From: CALMEC01 sp964434425
GTDB taxonomy: Bacteria; Actinomycetota; Thermoleophilia; Miltoncostaeales; Miltoncostaeaceae
Direction of reading: 5' to 3'
Assembly (NCBI GenBank): GCA_964434425.1
Contig: CAYSVH010000005.1
Span: 62,001-126,000 of the forward strand
Length of the DNA: 64,000 nucleotides
The translations under genes and the position numbers were made by a program. A model generated the notes under the pieces. The model saw only the letters and a program-made list of their open reading frames with translations. It made no database searches and had not been told where the DNA came from. Below, piece after piece: positions 18,501 through 26,012 of the stretch (the first letter of the stretch is position 1; each line of letters starts with the position of its first letter).

Positions 18501-19316
18501 GTGACCGACGCCGCCACCGCACCGGACGCACCCGTCGCCGACACCCCGCCACGCGACGCACCCCGCCGCGTGTGGCCCACTCTCCTGTGGTACGGCCTCG
18601 CGTTCCTGCTGTTGTTCGTGGCGTACGAGGCGGCGCGGGACTTCGTCGCACCGGCCGTGGGGGCCGAGCGGCCCTACGATCACGCCCGCCAGATCATCGA
18701 TGCCGAGCGGGCACTGGGGCTCTTCATCGAACCGGACGTCCAGTCGGCGGTGCATGCCATCCCCGGTGGGCGGTTCGTGACGACGTGGTTCTACACGATC
18801 GCCTACACCGCCGGCTACATCGGGTTCCTCCTCTGGGTGTTCTTCTTCCGCAACAGCCGGATGCGCTTCATGTTCACCTGGTTCTGGCTGGCGAATTTCG
18901 TCGCCGTCGTCGGCTATTGGCTGTATCCCCTCGCCCCGCCGCGGTTCATGGACAACCTCGGCATGGAGGACACCACCTCCGAGTCGGTGCAGATGGGCGG
19001 CAGCCTGAGCTGGTTCGAGCCGTTCCGCAACCTGTACGCCGCCATGCCCTCGATGCACGTGGGTCAGCCGCTTCTGTTCGCGTTCGCGATCATGCTCCTG
19101 GTGCGTTCACGCTGGAAGCACCTGGTCTGGCTGTGGCCCGGGTTCATGCTCATCACCGTCATGGCGACGGCGAACCACTACTGGCTGGACGCGGTGGGCT
19201 CACTCGTCTGCATCGGTGTCGCCTACGCCCTCACGCGTCTGGTCCTGCCGGAGAACCCGCGGGTGGCACGTGTGGCCGTGGTGACCCGGGACGCGGCGCC
19301 GGTACCGGCCTCCTAG
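18501..19316 (+). CDS. PAP2-superfamily membrane phosphatase / inositolphosphotransferase-like protein
   Basis: A protein of 271 residues with about six membrane helices. The PAP2 (Aur1/Ipt1-like) signature appears as YPLAPPRFM, then AMPSMHVGQPLLF and, after a helix, ANHYWLDAVGSLV, which supply the conserved Ser-His and His-Asp of the phosphatase/transferase site. Such proteins act on membrane-bound lipid phosphates, for example undecaprenyl-PP or phosphatidylinositol derivatives; the substrate here is unknown. The GTG at 18501 begins a short polar N-terminus before the first helix. Its stop overlaps by 3 bp (palindromic CTAG) the stop of the convergent methyltransferase. A second, unrelated-looking PAP2 protein is encoded at 51634-52626. 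Confidence 0.8.
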   Translation: MTDAATAPDAPVADTPPRDAPRRVWPTLLWYGLAFLLLFVAYEAARDFVAPAVGAERPYDHARQIIDAERALGLFIEPDVQSAVHAIPGGRFVTTWFYTIAYTAGYIGFLLWVFFFRNSRMRFMFTWFWLANFVAVVGYWLYPLAPPRFMDNLGMEDTTSESVQMGGSLSWFEPFRNLYAAMPSMHVGQPLLFAFAIMLLVRSRWKHLVWLWPGFMLITVMATANHYWLDAVGSLVCIGVAYALTRLVLPENPRVARVAVVTRDAAPVPAS

Positions 19317-20110
19317 CGACTCGCATACCCGGCCGACAGGACGAGCACCGCCGTCTGGCCGTCATCTGAGTGGATCACCCGTGCACGGAATCCGTGGCGC
19401 TCGGCATGGGCCGCGGCATCGTCGCACTGCACATGGTTCATCTCGACGAGAACGCGCCCATGCGGCCTCAACCAGGCGGGTGCCGACGCGCTGAGAGCCC
19501 GTACGGGATCGAGCCCGTCCACCCCGCCGAACAGCGCTGACGCGGGCTCGAAGTCGCGCGCCTCGCGCGGCAGGAACTCCGCCTCTCCGTCGGGCACGTA
19601 GGGCGGCACCGCCGCGATGACGTCGATCCGCCCGCGGATCTCACCCGGAAGCCCGTCGAGTACGGACCCCGCATGGACTCCGTCCGCGGCAGGCAGTTGG
19701 TGACGGGCGTGCGCCAGGGCCCTCTCGTCGATGTCCGTCACGTGGATCTCGGCGTCCGGTATGGCGGCGTGGACGGCGACCGCGACCGGGGCGACGCCCG
19801 CGAACGCCTCGACGAACAGCGGCCGTCCCCGGACCCGCCGCACCGCGGTGACGGCGGCCACCGCGAGCAGGCGGGTCCGCTGTCGCGGAACGAACACCCC
19901 CGGTGCGAGGGACAGGCGATGTCCCATGAAGCCGACCCAGCCGACGAGCGGCTCGAGGGGTTCACCCGACACCCGGCGCCGGACGAGCTCGCCGAGATGC
20001 TCCTCGTTCAGGGCGCTCTCGCGGAGTATCGCCGCCTCGTCCTCCGCGAACACGCACCCGGCCGACCGCAGCGCGGCGACCACGGGGTCGTCGGAGGGGG
20101 GAACGGTCAT
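19313..20110 (-). CDS. Putative protein N5-glutamine methyltransferase, PrmC-related (TIGR03704-like)
   Basis: A protein of 265 residues. The C-terminal two thirds is a class I SAM-dependent methyltransferase: VFVPRQRTRLL, then a motif I region (VEAFAGVAPVAVAV, atypical because the usual GxGxG is degraded) and DIDERAL. PrmC methylates the Gln of the GGQ motif in release factors using an NPPY catalytic motif. Here the position reads AAVPPYVPDGE, as in a PrmC-like subgroup found in actinobacteria whose target is not established to my knowledge. EARDFEPASALFGGVDGLD is also typical of that subgroup. It is the last gene of ruvC-ruvA-ruvB-prmC-like, 22 bp after ruvB. The ATG at 20110 follows a GCGGGG stretch. 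Confidence 0.75.
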   Translation of the reverse strand: MTVPPSDDPVVAALRSAGCVFAEDEAAILRESALNEEHLGELVRRRVSGEPLEPLVGWVGFMGHRLSLAPGVFVPRQRTRLLAVAAVTAVRRVRGRPLFVEAFAGVAPVAVAVHAAIPDAEIHVTDIDERALAHARHQLPAADGVHAGSVLDGLPGEIRGRIDVIAAVPPYVPDGEAEFLPREARDFEPASALFGGVDGLDPVRALSASAPAWLRPHGRVLVEMNHVQCDDAAAHAERHGFRARVIHSDDGQTAVLVLSAGYASR

Positions 20111-20132
20111 CCCCGCGGGACGGACGCCCCGG

Positions 20133-21167
20133 TCAGAAGAGTCCCTGCTGGCCGTCGGAGTCACGACGCGGCTCGATGATCCCGAGATGCCGGAAGGCCC
20201 GCGGCGTCCCCTGACGTCCCCGCGGCGTTCGGATGATGAGGCCCTCCTGAAGCAGGTACGGCTCGTAGACGTCCTCCACGGTGTCGGCCGACTCCCCCAC
20301 CGCGTCGGCGATGGTTCCGAGACCGACCGGCCGACCCTCGAACGTCTCGCAGAGGACCCGCAGGATCTTGCGGTCGAGTTCGTCCAGGCCGGCCGCGTCC
20401 ACCTCGAGAAGGGCAAGGGCCTCGGCCGCGGCATCCTCGTTGATGGCACCGTGACCGCGGACCTGGACCACGTCGCGCACCCGTCGCAGGAGCCGGTTCG
20501 CGATGCGCGGAGTGCCCCGTGAGCGGCCGGCCAGCATGTCGGCCCCGTCGTCGGTGATCGCCACGTCGAGCAGCCCCGCCGAACGCCGGATGATGCCGGC
20601 GAGGTCCTCCGCCCCGTAGTAGTCGAGGCGCTCGACCACGCCGAAGCGGTCGCGGAGCGGCCCGGCCAGGAGGCCGGTGCGCGTGGTGGCGCCCACGAGA
20701 GTGAAGCGCGGCAGGTCGAGGCGCAGTGTGCGCGCCGATGGCCCCTGTCCCAGCATCACGTCGAGCTGGAAGTCCTCCATCGCCGGGTAGAGCGTCTCCT
20801 CGATGGAGCGGTTGAGACGGTGGATCTCGTCGATGAAGAGGATGTCGCCGTCCGCCAGCTGGGTCAGCACCGCGGCGAGGTCGCCCTTCTTCTCGAGCAC
20901 CGGGCCGCTCGTCTGGTGGAACGCGACGTCCATCTCGTTCGCGAGGATCGCGGCCAGCGAGGTCTTACCCAGTCCGGGTGGCCCGGCCAGGAGCACGTGG
21001 TCGAGTGCCTCTCCCCGCTGCCGGGCGGCCTCCAGGAAGATGCCGAGCTTCTCGCGCAGCGCCGCCTGGCCGACGAAGGCCTCGAGCGTGCGCGGCCGGA
21101 GCGAACGATCGAGGTCGTCCTCTCCCGGCACCTCGCCGGGGTCGGCCAGTCGCGGGTCGTCGTTCAT
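20133..21167 (-). CDS. ruvB: Holliday junction branch-migration ATPase RuvB
   Basis: A 344-residue AAA+ motor that drives branch migration of Holliday junctions bound by RuvA. RPRTLEAFVGQ opens the ATPase core. Walker A is AGPPGLGKTS (residues about 61-70), Walker B LFIDEIHRLN, sensor VGATTRTGLL, the arginine-finger region RDRFGVVERLDYY, and the C-terminal winged helix carries GLGTIADAVGESADTVEDVYEPYLLQ split over residues about 270-300. Length and motifs are standard. The ATG lies 4 nt after the ruvA stop. Confidence 0.97.
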   Translation of the reverse strand: MNDDPRLADPGEVPGEDDLDRSLRPRTLEAFVGQAALREKLGIFLEAARQRGEALDHVLLAGPPGLGKTSLAAILANEMDVAFHQTSGPVLEKKGDLAAVLTQLADGDILFIDEIHRLNRSIEETLYPAMEDFQLDVMLGQGPSARTLRLDLPRFTLVGATTRTGLLAGPLRDRFGVVERLDYYGAEDLAGIIRRSAGLLDVAITDDGADMLAGRSRGTPRIANRLLRRVRDVVQVRGHGAINEDAAAEALALLEVDAAGLDELDRKILRVLCETFEGRPVGLGTIADAVGESADTVEDVYEPYLLQEGLIIRTPRGRQGTPRAFRHLGIIEPRRDSDGQQGLF

Positions 21168-21171
21168 GCGC

Positions 21172-21756
21172 TCATCGTCCCAGCTTGCCGAGGCCGTGAC
21201 GGATCAGGTCTTCGACGGTGGCGTCCGCCGGAGCGTCCGCCAGGGCCTCGTCGGCGTCCTCGGCCCGGAATCCCAGACCCACCAGACCGTCGCGGGCCGA
21301 CAGGAACGTGTCGGCCGCCGTGATCGTGCGGGGGCCCGAGTCGGCGGGAACGAGGGCGGCGACCTTCTCGCGCAGCTCGAGGACGACGCGCTCGGCCGTG
21401 CGCTTGCCCACACCCTGGGCCCGTTGGATCTTGGCCGCGTCGCCGCGGGCCAGCGCGATGCGCAGATCGTCCGGCGAGTCGACCCCGCAGATGGCGAGCG
21501 CCATGCGCGGGCCCACTCCGTTGACGCCGACGAACGCCTCGAACAGGCGCCGCTCGTCCACGGTCGAGAACCCGTAGAGGTCCAGCGCGTCCTCGCGGAC
21601 GACGAGGTGCGCCGCGAGCGACACCTCCTCGCCGGGCGACGGGAGCGCACGGGCCGTGGTACCCGAGATCCGAAGCAGGAGACCGACACCCCCGACCTCG
21701 ACCACAACCGTGTCGGCCTCGATCTCGGCGAGGCGCCCGCGAACGGAACGGATCAT
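21172..21756 (-). CDS. ruvA: Holliday junction DNA helicase subunit RuvA
   Basis: A 194-residue protein that forms tetramers binding the four-way junction and recruiting RuvB. The OB-fold N-terminus begins MIRSVRGRLAEIEAD. The helix-hairpin-helix motifs include GVNGVGPRMALAI and AQGVGKRTAERVVLELREK. The C-terminal RuvB-contacting domain holds LVGLGFRAEDADEAL. The ATG at 21756 overlaps the ruvC stop by 4 bp (ATGA), which is a translational-coupling arrangement. Length matches the family (about 200). Confidence 0.97.
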   Translation of the reverse strand: MIRSVRGRLAEIEADTVVVEVGGVGLLLRISGTTARALPSPGEEVSLAAHLVVREDALDLYGFSTVDERRLFEAFVGVNGVGPRMALAICGVDSPDDLRIALARGDAAKIQRAQGVGKRTAERVVLELREKVAALVPADSGPRTITAADTFLSARDGLVGLGFRAEDADEALADAPADATVEDLIRHGLGKLGR

Positions 21757-22256
21757 CGTCCGCGCCCCGCGAGCCCCGCCCGGACCGCGGCCTGAAGGGG
21801 TGCACGATGCAGATGACAGATGGCGGCCGCCACGGCGTCGGCGGCGTGGTCGGTCGTCGGCGAGGCACCGGTGAGGCGCTCGACCATCAGCCGGATCTGG
21901 CGTTTGTCGGCGCGGCCGCTGCCGGTCACGGCAGCCTTGATCTCGGTGGGCGGATACTCGGCGACCTCGACACCGGCCGACGCCACGGCCACGAGGACCG
22001 CACCGCGGGCCTCGGCCACCCCCATCGCCGCCGTGCTGACCGGATGCACGAACCACGACTCGATCGCCGCGCCCGTCACGCCACCGGCCGACACGATCTC
22101 GCCGATCCCGTCGAACAGGATGCGAAGACGCTCCACGTGGTCCGTGCGGGGCGTGGTGGTGAGGGTTCCGCTGTCGCGGACGAGCAGCCGCGAGCCGGAG
22201 CGCTCGACGAGCGCCCATCCGGTGTTCGCAAGGCCGGGGTCGATTCCGAGGATCAT
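21753..22256 (-). CDS. ruvC: Crossover junction endodeoxyribonuclease RuvC
   Basis: A 167-residue resolvase that cuts Holliday junctions symmetrically after RuvAB branch migration. The catalytic acidic residues are seen in GIDPGLANTG (Asp6), AAIESWFV (Glu near 66) and TTDHAADAVAAA (Asp pair near 138-141). The ATG at 22256 gives the usual N-terminus (MILGIDPG). A TACATT hexamer ends 6 nt upstream and there is no ribosome-binding site, so the message is probably leaderless. It is first gene of the ruvCAB operon. A 22-bp tandem repeat lies about 210-290 bp upstream. Confidence 0.96.
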   Translation of the reverse strand: MILGIDPGLANTGWALVERSGSRLLVRDSGTLTTTPRTDHVERLRILFDGIGEIVSAGGVTGAAIESWFVHPVSTAAMGVAEARGAVLVAVASAGVEVAEYPPTEIKAAVTGSGRADKRQIRLMVERLTGASPTTDHAADAVAAAICHLHRAPLQAAVRAGLAGRGR

Positions 22257-22262
22257 CGAACA

Positions 22263-22268
22263 AATGTA
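22263..22268 (-). promoter_or_regulatory. Candidate -10 (TACATT) of the ruvCAB operon, leaderless
   Basis: TACATT ends 6 nt before the ruvC ATG. The same hexamer and spacing precede the histidine-kinase ATG at 27154. No clear -35 is seen. Confidence 0.5.
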
Positions 22269-22465
22269 CCCTCTCGGCCGGTCGACTCCTGCCGGCATCA
22301 GGATCGCCGTCGCGCCCGGATGCGAGCCCGCACGATGTCACGCCGTCCAGATGATGTCCATCGGAACCGCGGCGATCCGGTCGCCGAACGGCCCGGCCGT
22401 GGTGCCCGTGTGCAGGACCAGCCCGACGATGAAGCTCCCACCCCGCTCCCGATCGACCGCGGTGA

Positions 22466-22543
22466 CGTCGCCGATCTACTGCAGCCATCTCGCCGATTCG
22501 CCGCATGTGTCTCGCCGATTCTCTGCAGCCATCTCGCCGATTC
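22466..22543. repeat. Four 22-bp tandem units with TCTCGCCGATTC core
   Basis: The core TCTCGCCGATTC occurs at 22488, 22510 and 22532, with a diverged copy (CGTCGCCGATCT) at 22466: an exact 22-bp period, about two helical turns. The first and third exact units share a longer 21-bp match beginning CTGCAGCCA. It lies in the 353-bp gap between ruvC and vapC, which otherwise shows no coding signal. It could be a multi-site operator or a short minisatellite. Confidence 0.75.
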
Positions 22544-22609
22544 ACTGACCGCCTTTTTTCGATCCCCTCCCGCATCCGACGGCTCTACGGGATAACGGCA
22601 GACGGCCTG

Positions 22610-23005
22610 TCAGCTCACGAGATCGATCCGTGCACGATTATCGGGCGCTCCGGCGAGACCTGCGTCGGTCGTCAGTAGCGGCGCATCGAGTATCTCGGCC
22701 AACGCGACGTACGAGGCGTCGTACGCGGTGAGATTCGACCGAAGTTCCCAGATACGTCGACTCAGCAGGCGATGGTCGTAGAGGTGCACGTCCAGCTGAT
22801 CGAACAGCTCCGCAGCAACCGCGGCCTCCTCCGTCGTCGTGAGTCCGGCTCCGGCTCGTCGACGAAGGACCTGCAGCACCTCCACGACGAGCAGCTGCGG
22901 TGCGTGCAGGGTCGTATCGCGAGCGGCGATCCGCTCACGGACGGCGGGCCCCAGCGGAAGATTGAGCAGCATCTCCACGACCGCTGAGGTGTCGAGGACG
23001 ATCAC
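22610..23005 (-). CDS. vapC: PIN-domain ribonuclease toxin of a VapBC system
   Basis: A 131-residue PIN-domain protein, predicted Mg-dependent ribonuclease toxin. The four acidic residues expected at the active site are visible: Asp5 (VLDTSA), Glu42 (VVEVLQ), Asp96 (AYDASYVALAE) and Asp114 (LLTTDAGLA). The GTG at 23005 overlaps the vapB stop by 4 bp (GTGA), so translation is coupled to the antitoxin. Intact length and motifs suggest a functional toxin. The RNA target cannot be predicted. Confidence 0.92.
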   Translation of the reverse strand: MIVLDTSAVVEMLLNLPLGPAVRERIAARDTTLHAPQLLVVEVLQVLRRRAGAGLTTTEEAAVAAELFDQLDVHLYDHRLLSRRIWELRSNLTAYDASYVALAEILDAPLLTTDAGLAGAPDNRARIDLVS

Positions 23006-23232
23006 CGGGCGTCGCGTTCGGCCCGGATCGATTCGGCCGCGGTCTCACCTCGGTAGTCCCGGCTGGGAAGCGCGGCCAGACGGTCGAGCAGTTCAGCCCG
23101 GGTGGGGCGCTCCATCGAGCGGCGCAGTTCGGCGAGCGCCAGGTCCGACAGGGTCATCCCTTCACGCGCGGCCCGTTCCTTCAGCCGACGGTGCAGCTCC
23201 TCGGGTACGTTGCGTATCTGAATGAGTGACAT
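23002..23232 (-). CDS. vapB: Ribbon-helix-helix antitoxin of a VapBC system (FitA-like)
   Basis: A 76-residue antitoxin. The N-terminal Arc/FitA-type ribbon-helix-helix DNA-binding fold is visible in SLIQIRNVPEELHRRLKERA followed by EGMTLSDLALAEL. The C-terminal acidic/basic tail (RDYRGETAAESIRAERDAR) is the toxin-binding part. It probably represses its own operon with VapC. A palindrome (ATGATG-a-CATCAT, 23239-23251) lies 6 bp upstream of the ATG and would be a natural operator. Confidence 0.88.
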   Translation of the reverse strand: MSLIQIRNVPEELHRRLKERAAREGMTLSDLALAELRRSMERPTRAELLDRLAALPSRDYRGETAAESIRAERDAR

Positions 23233-23238
23233 GTGCCA

Positions 23239-23251
23239 ATGATGACATCAT
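23239..23251. promoter_or_regulatory. Candidate VapBC operator palindrome
   Basis: ATGATG and CATCAT flank a single A, immediately upstream of vapB and overlapping the position expected for its -10 element. Ribbon-helix-helix antitoxins typically bind such short inverted repeats. Confidence 0.5.
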
Positions 23252-23284
23252 CACGATCACATGCACAAGCCGGGAATCCCCGAC

Positions 23285-23299
23285 GATGAGCGGCTCATC
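23285..23299. promoter_or_regulatory. Small palindrome upstream of the ABC transporter operon
   Basis: GATGAGC-g-GCTCATC, with a further half-site CGGCTCATC at 23311-23319. It lies in the 321-bp divergent region between vapB and the ABC transporter, and the binding protein is unknown. The rest of the gap (23320-23553) shows nothing definite. Confidence 0.35.
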
Positions 23300-23553
23300 A
23301 GGACCTCTATCGGCTCATCTTTCGGGATCGGTCGCCGGGCGCACCTCCCTTCGTGATTCCTGGACGAGTTGCCGGTCGGCTCGGCGAACCCGTGACGGTC
23401 GTCCTTCGCGAACCGGATCGCCACCGTACTGCGTCGGTCGCCTCCTCCCCTGAACTCGGCCGAAGGCACGGTCCCGGCCCCGTACTTTCGGTCGGGGCAA
23501 GACCGGCCACGGGTCCGATGTGCGCGCGATGCGATGCGCCGAGGATTGAGTCC

Positions 23554-24453
23554 ATGATCACCGTTGAATCCCTGACCCGGAGATACGCCGGCTTCACCGC
23601 CGTCGACGACGTCTCCTTCACCGCTCTGTCCGGTCGCGTGACCGGTTTCCTCGGTCCGAACGGCGCCGGCAAGTCCACCACGATGCGCGTCATCGTGGGT
23701 CTCACCTCCCCGACGTCCGGCTCGGCCACCATCGGCGGCGTCCCGTACGCCTGTCTCCCCAACCCCGGCCTCGAGGTGGGCGTCCTCCTCGATGCCTCGG
23801 CCCAGCACGCCGGCCGCACCGGACGTGAGATCCTGACCATCGCGTCCGACACCATGGGCCTGCCCCGCGCCCGCGTCGACGAGATGATCGAGCTGGTGAG
23901 CCTGACACCCACCGAGGCCACGCGCCGCGTGCGCAACTACTCCCTCGGCATGCGCCAGCGGCTCGGTATCGCCACCGCACTCCTCGGAGATCCCCGGGTC
24001 CTGATCCTGGATGAGCCCGCCAACGGGCTCGATCCCGCGGGAATCCGGTGGATGCGCGAACTCCTGACGGACTTCGCCCGGCGGGGCGGCACGGTGCTCC
24101 TGTCCTCGCACCTGCTCCACGAGATCGAGGTGATCGCCGACGACCTGGTCGTGATCGGCAACGGACGGATCGTCGCGGCCGGCACCAAGGAGGATCTTCT
24201 GACCAGAGGCGGGACGCTCGCCCGGTCGACCTCACCACGCGATCTCGCCCACGCTCTGGAGCGGTCCGGGATTCCGAGCACGCTCGCCGGCGACGGCTCG
24301 GTACGCACCGAAGCCGACCCCGCCCGTGTGGGCGCCGTGGCCCTTGCCGCCGGCATCGCCCTCGTCGAGCTGCGGTCCGCCGAGGGCGCCGGGCTCGAAG
24401 ACATGTTCCTGTCCCTCACCGCCGACACCCAACGCGAGGTGATTGCCGCATGA
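23554..24453 (+). CDS. ABC transporter ATP-binding protein
   Basis: A 299-residue ATPase of the ABC-2 drug/lipid/antibiotic-type exporter class. It shows Walker A GPNGAGKST (residues about 36-44), Q-loop region, signature YSLGMRQRLGIA, Walker B LILDEPANGLDP, and the H-loop SSHLLHEIE. The C-terminal 80 residues vary, as in DrrA/BcrA-like exporters. The ATG at 23554 is the first that gives the standard N-terminus (MITVESLTRRYAG). It overlaps the permease gene by 4 bp. The two-component system convergent to it may control it, as is common for such modules, though it is not in the same transcript. Confidence 0.92.
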   Translation: MITVESLTRRYAGFTAVDDVSFTALSGRVTGFLGPNGAGKSTTMRVIVGLTSPTSGSATIGGVPYACLPNPGLEVGVLLDASAQHAGRTGREILTIASDTMGLPRARVDEMIELVSLTPTEATRRVRNYSLGMRQRLGIATALLGDPRVLILDEPANGLDPAGIRWMRELLTDFARRGGTVLLSSHLLHEIEVIADDLVVIGNGRIVAAGTKEDLLTRGGTLARSTSPRDLAHALERSGIPSTLAGDGSVRTEADPARVGAVALAAGIALVELRSAEGAGLEDMFLSLTADTQREVIAA

Positions 24454-25253
24454 CCGCCACCACCGTCCCCCTGGACGCCACCCCGACCCGCCGGACCGCC
24501 CGGCCCGTGCCCCTCACCCGACTCGTCATGGTCGAGCTGCGCAAGATGTTCACCACCCGCTCGGGATTCTGGCTGCTGGTGAGCATCGCCGTCCTGTCGC
24601 CCATCGCGACCGCTTCGGTCGTCGTCGTCGCCCCCGACAGCGACATCACCTACGCGACCTTCGCGCGGGCGAGCGGGTTTCCGATGTCGGTGATCCTGCC
24701 GATGATCGCGATCCTGGCCGTCACGAGCGAGTGGAGCCAGCGAAGCGGGCTCACCACGTTCACGCTGGTGCCGAACCGCAGACGCGTCATCGGTGCCAAG
24801 GCGATCGCGACCCTCCTGGTGGGCCTCGGCTCCGTGGCGGTCGCCTTCGTCGCGGGTGCCCTCGGCAACGTGGCCGGTTCCGCGCTCGCCGGTGTCGACA
24901 CCGTGTGGAACATCTCGTTGTCCATGGCGACCCAGATGGCGCTCGGCAACCTGGTCGGCATGGCCATCGGCTTCACACTCGGTGTCGTGCTGCGCAACTC
25001 CGCGGCCGCGATCGTCGCCTACTTCGTCGTCTCGCTGGTCATGCCGGGCATCCTCGCCCTCCTGGCCCAGGTGCGTTCGCGGTTCGAGGACCTGCAGCCG
25101 TGGATCGACTGGAACGAGACGCAGGTGGCGCTCTTCGAGGGTGTCACGAACACCGCTGACGAGTGGGCGATGCTCGGGTCGACGACCATGATCTGGATCG
25201 TCGTTCCCGTCGTCGTCGGTCTGCTGTCACTGCGCCGGTCCGAGGTCAAGTAG
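24450..25253 (+). CDS. ABC-2 family transporter permease
   Basis: A 267-residue membrane protein with six predicted helices, first FWLLVSIAVLSPIATASVVVV and last MIWIVVPVVVGLLSL. A LVMVELRKMFTTRSGFW segment precedes the first helix, typical of ABC-2 permeases. The ATG overlaps the ATPase stop (ATGA), so the pair is co-translated. It probably exports or senses a hydrophobic compound; the cargo is unknown. It ends before a strong hairpin at 25266-25306. Confidence 0.88.
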   Translation: MTATTVPLDATPTRRTARPVPLTRLVMVELRKMFTTRSGFWLLVSIAVLSPIATASVVVVAPDSDITYATFARASGFPMSVILPMIAILAVTSEWSQRSGLTTFTLVPNRRRVIGAKAIATLLVGLGSVAVAFVAGALGNVAGSALAGVDTVWNISLSMATQMALGNLVGMAIGFTLGVVLRNSAAAIVAYFVVSLVMPGILALLAQVRSRFEDLQPWIDWNETQVALFEGVTNTADEWAMLGSTTMIWIVVPVVVGLLSLRRSEVK

Positions 25254-25265
25254 TCACACGCGAAC

Positions 25266-25306
25266 GGCGGTATCCGGAAGCGCGCAGACGGGGTCCGGAT
25301 ACCGCC
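25266..25306. terminator. Bidirectional hairpin between convergent ABC permease and response regulator genes
   Basis: Arms 25266-25277 and 25295-25306 form a perfect 12-bp stem with a 17-nt loop, 13 bp past the permease stop and 50 bp past the response regulator stop. No T-tract. Confidence 0.6.
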
Positions 25307-25355
25307 GGTTCGTGGTGGATCGGCTCAGGGTGCGAACCGGCCCCCTCCGGGGGTT

Positions 25356-26012
25356 CTACCGGCGGATCCGGCCCGTCTCGTAGCACCACATCGCGACCTC
25401 CACCCGGTTGCGGGCGCCGAGCTTGGCCATGATGCTGCCGATGTGGGTCTTCACCGTGCTGAGGCTGATGTACAGCTCGTCGGCGATCTCCGCGTTGGTG
25501 CGCCCCCGCGCGATGGTGACGAGCACCTCCTCCTCCCGTTCGGTGAGCGGTTCGAGGGGCTGGGCGGGAGGATCCACCCGACCTGTGCCCGCGAACGTCG
25601 ACAGCAGCCGGCGGGTGATGCTGGGTGAGATGAGCGCGTCACCCCGGGTGGCCGCCCGGAGGGCCTCGCCGAGCAACTCGGGTCCGGCGTCCTTCAGCAG
25701 GAAGCCGGTGGCCCCGGCCAGAAGCGCTCCGTGCACGTACTCGTCGAGGTCGAAGGTGGTGATCACGACGACCGCGACCGGGTCCTGAACGGCCGGTCCG
25801 GCCAGCTGACGGGTTGCCTCGACCCCGTCGAGGACGGGCATCCGGATGTCCATCAGGCACACGTCAGGACGCAGCTCGCGGGCCAGCCGGACCGCCTCCC
25901 GCCCGTCGCGCGCCTCCCCCACGACCTCGATGCCGTCCAGGGTGCCGAGGATCAGCCGCAGTCCGGTCCGAACGAGATCCTGGTCGTCGGCGACCAGCAC
26001 CCGGATGCTCAT
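25356..26012 (-). CDS. NarL/LuxR-family response regulator
   Basis: A 218-residue regulator. The receiver domain (residues 1-120) has the acidic pocket VADDQD, phospho-acceptor Asp in CLMDIRMP (near 54), Thr in VVITTFD and Lys in FLLKDAG. The C-terminal LuxR-type helix-turn-helix carries LTEREEEVLVTIARGRTNAEI and STVKTHIGSIMAKL. It is the partner of the kinase at 26009, whose stop overlaps its ATG by 4 bp. The neighbouring ABC exporter is a plausible target. Confidence 0.93.
   Translation of the reverse strand: MSIRVLVADDQDLVRTGLRLILGTLDGIEVVGEARDGREAVRLARELRPDVCLMDIRMPVLDGVEATRQLAGPAVQDPVAVVVITTFDLDEYVHGALLAGATGFLLKDAGPELLGEALRAATRGDALISPSITRRLLSTFAGTGRVDPPAQPLEPLTEREEEVLVTIARGRTNAEIADELYISLSTVKTHIGSIMAKLGARNRVEVAMWCYETGRIRR

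Noticed and set aside
22257..22465. SOS (LexA) box before ruvC
   Set aside because: No GAAC-N4-GTTC-like site was found in the ruvC upstream region.
22466..22543. CRISPR array
   Set aside because: Units are 22 bp with a 12-bp core and no unique spacers of about 30 bp; no cas genes are nearby.
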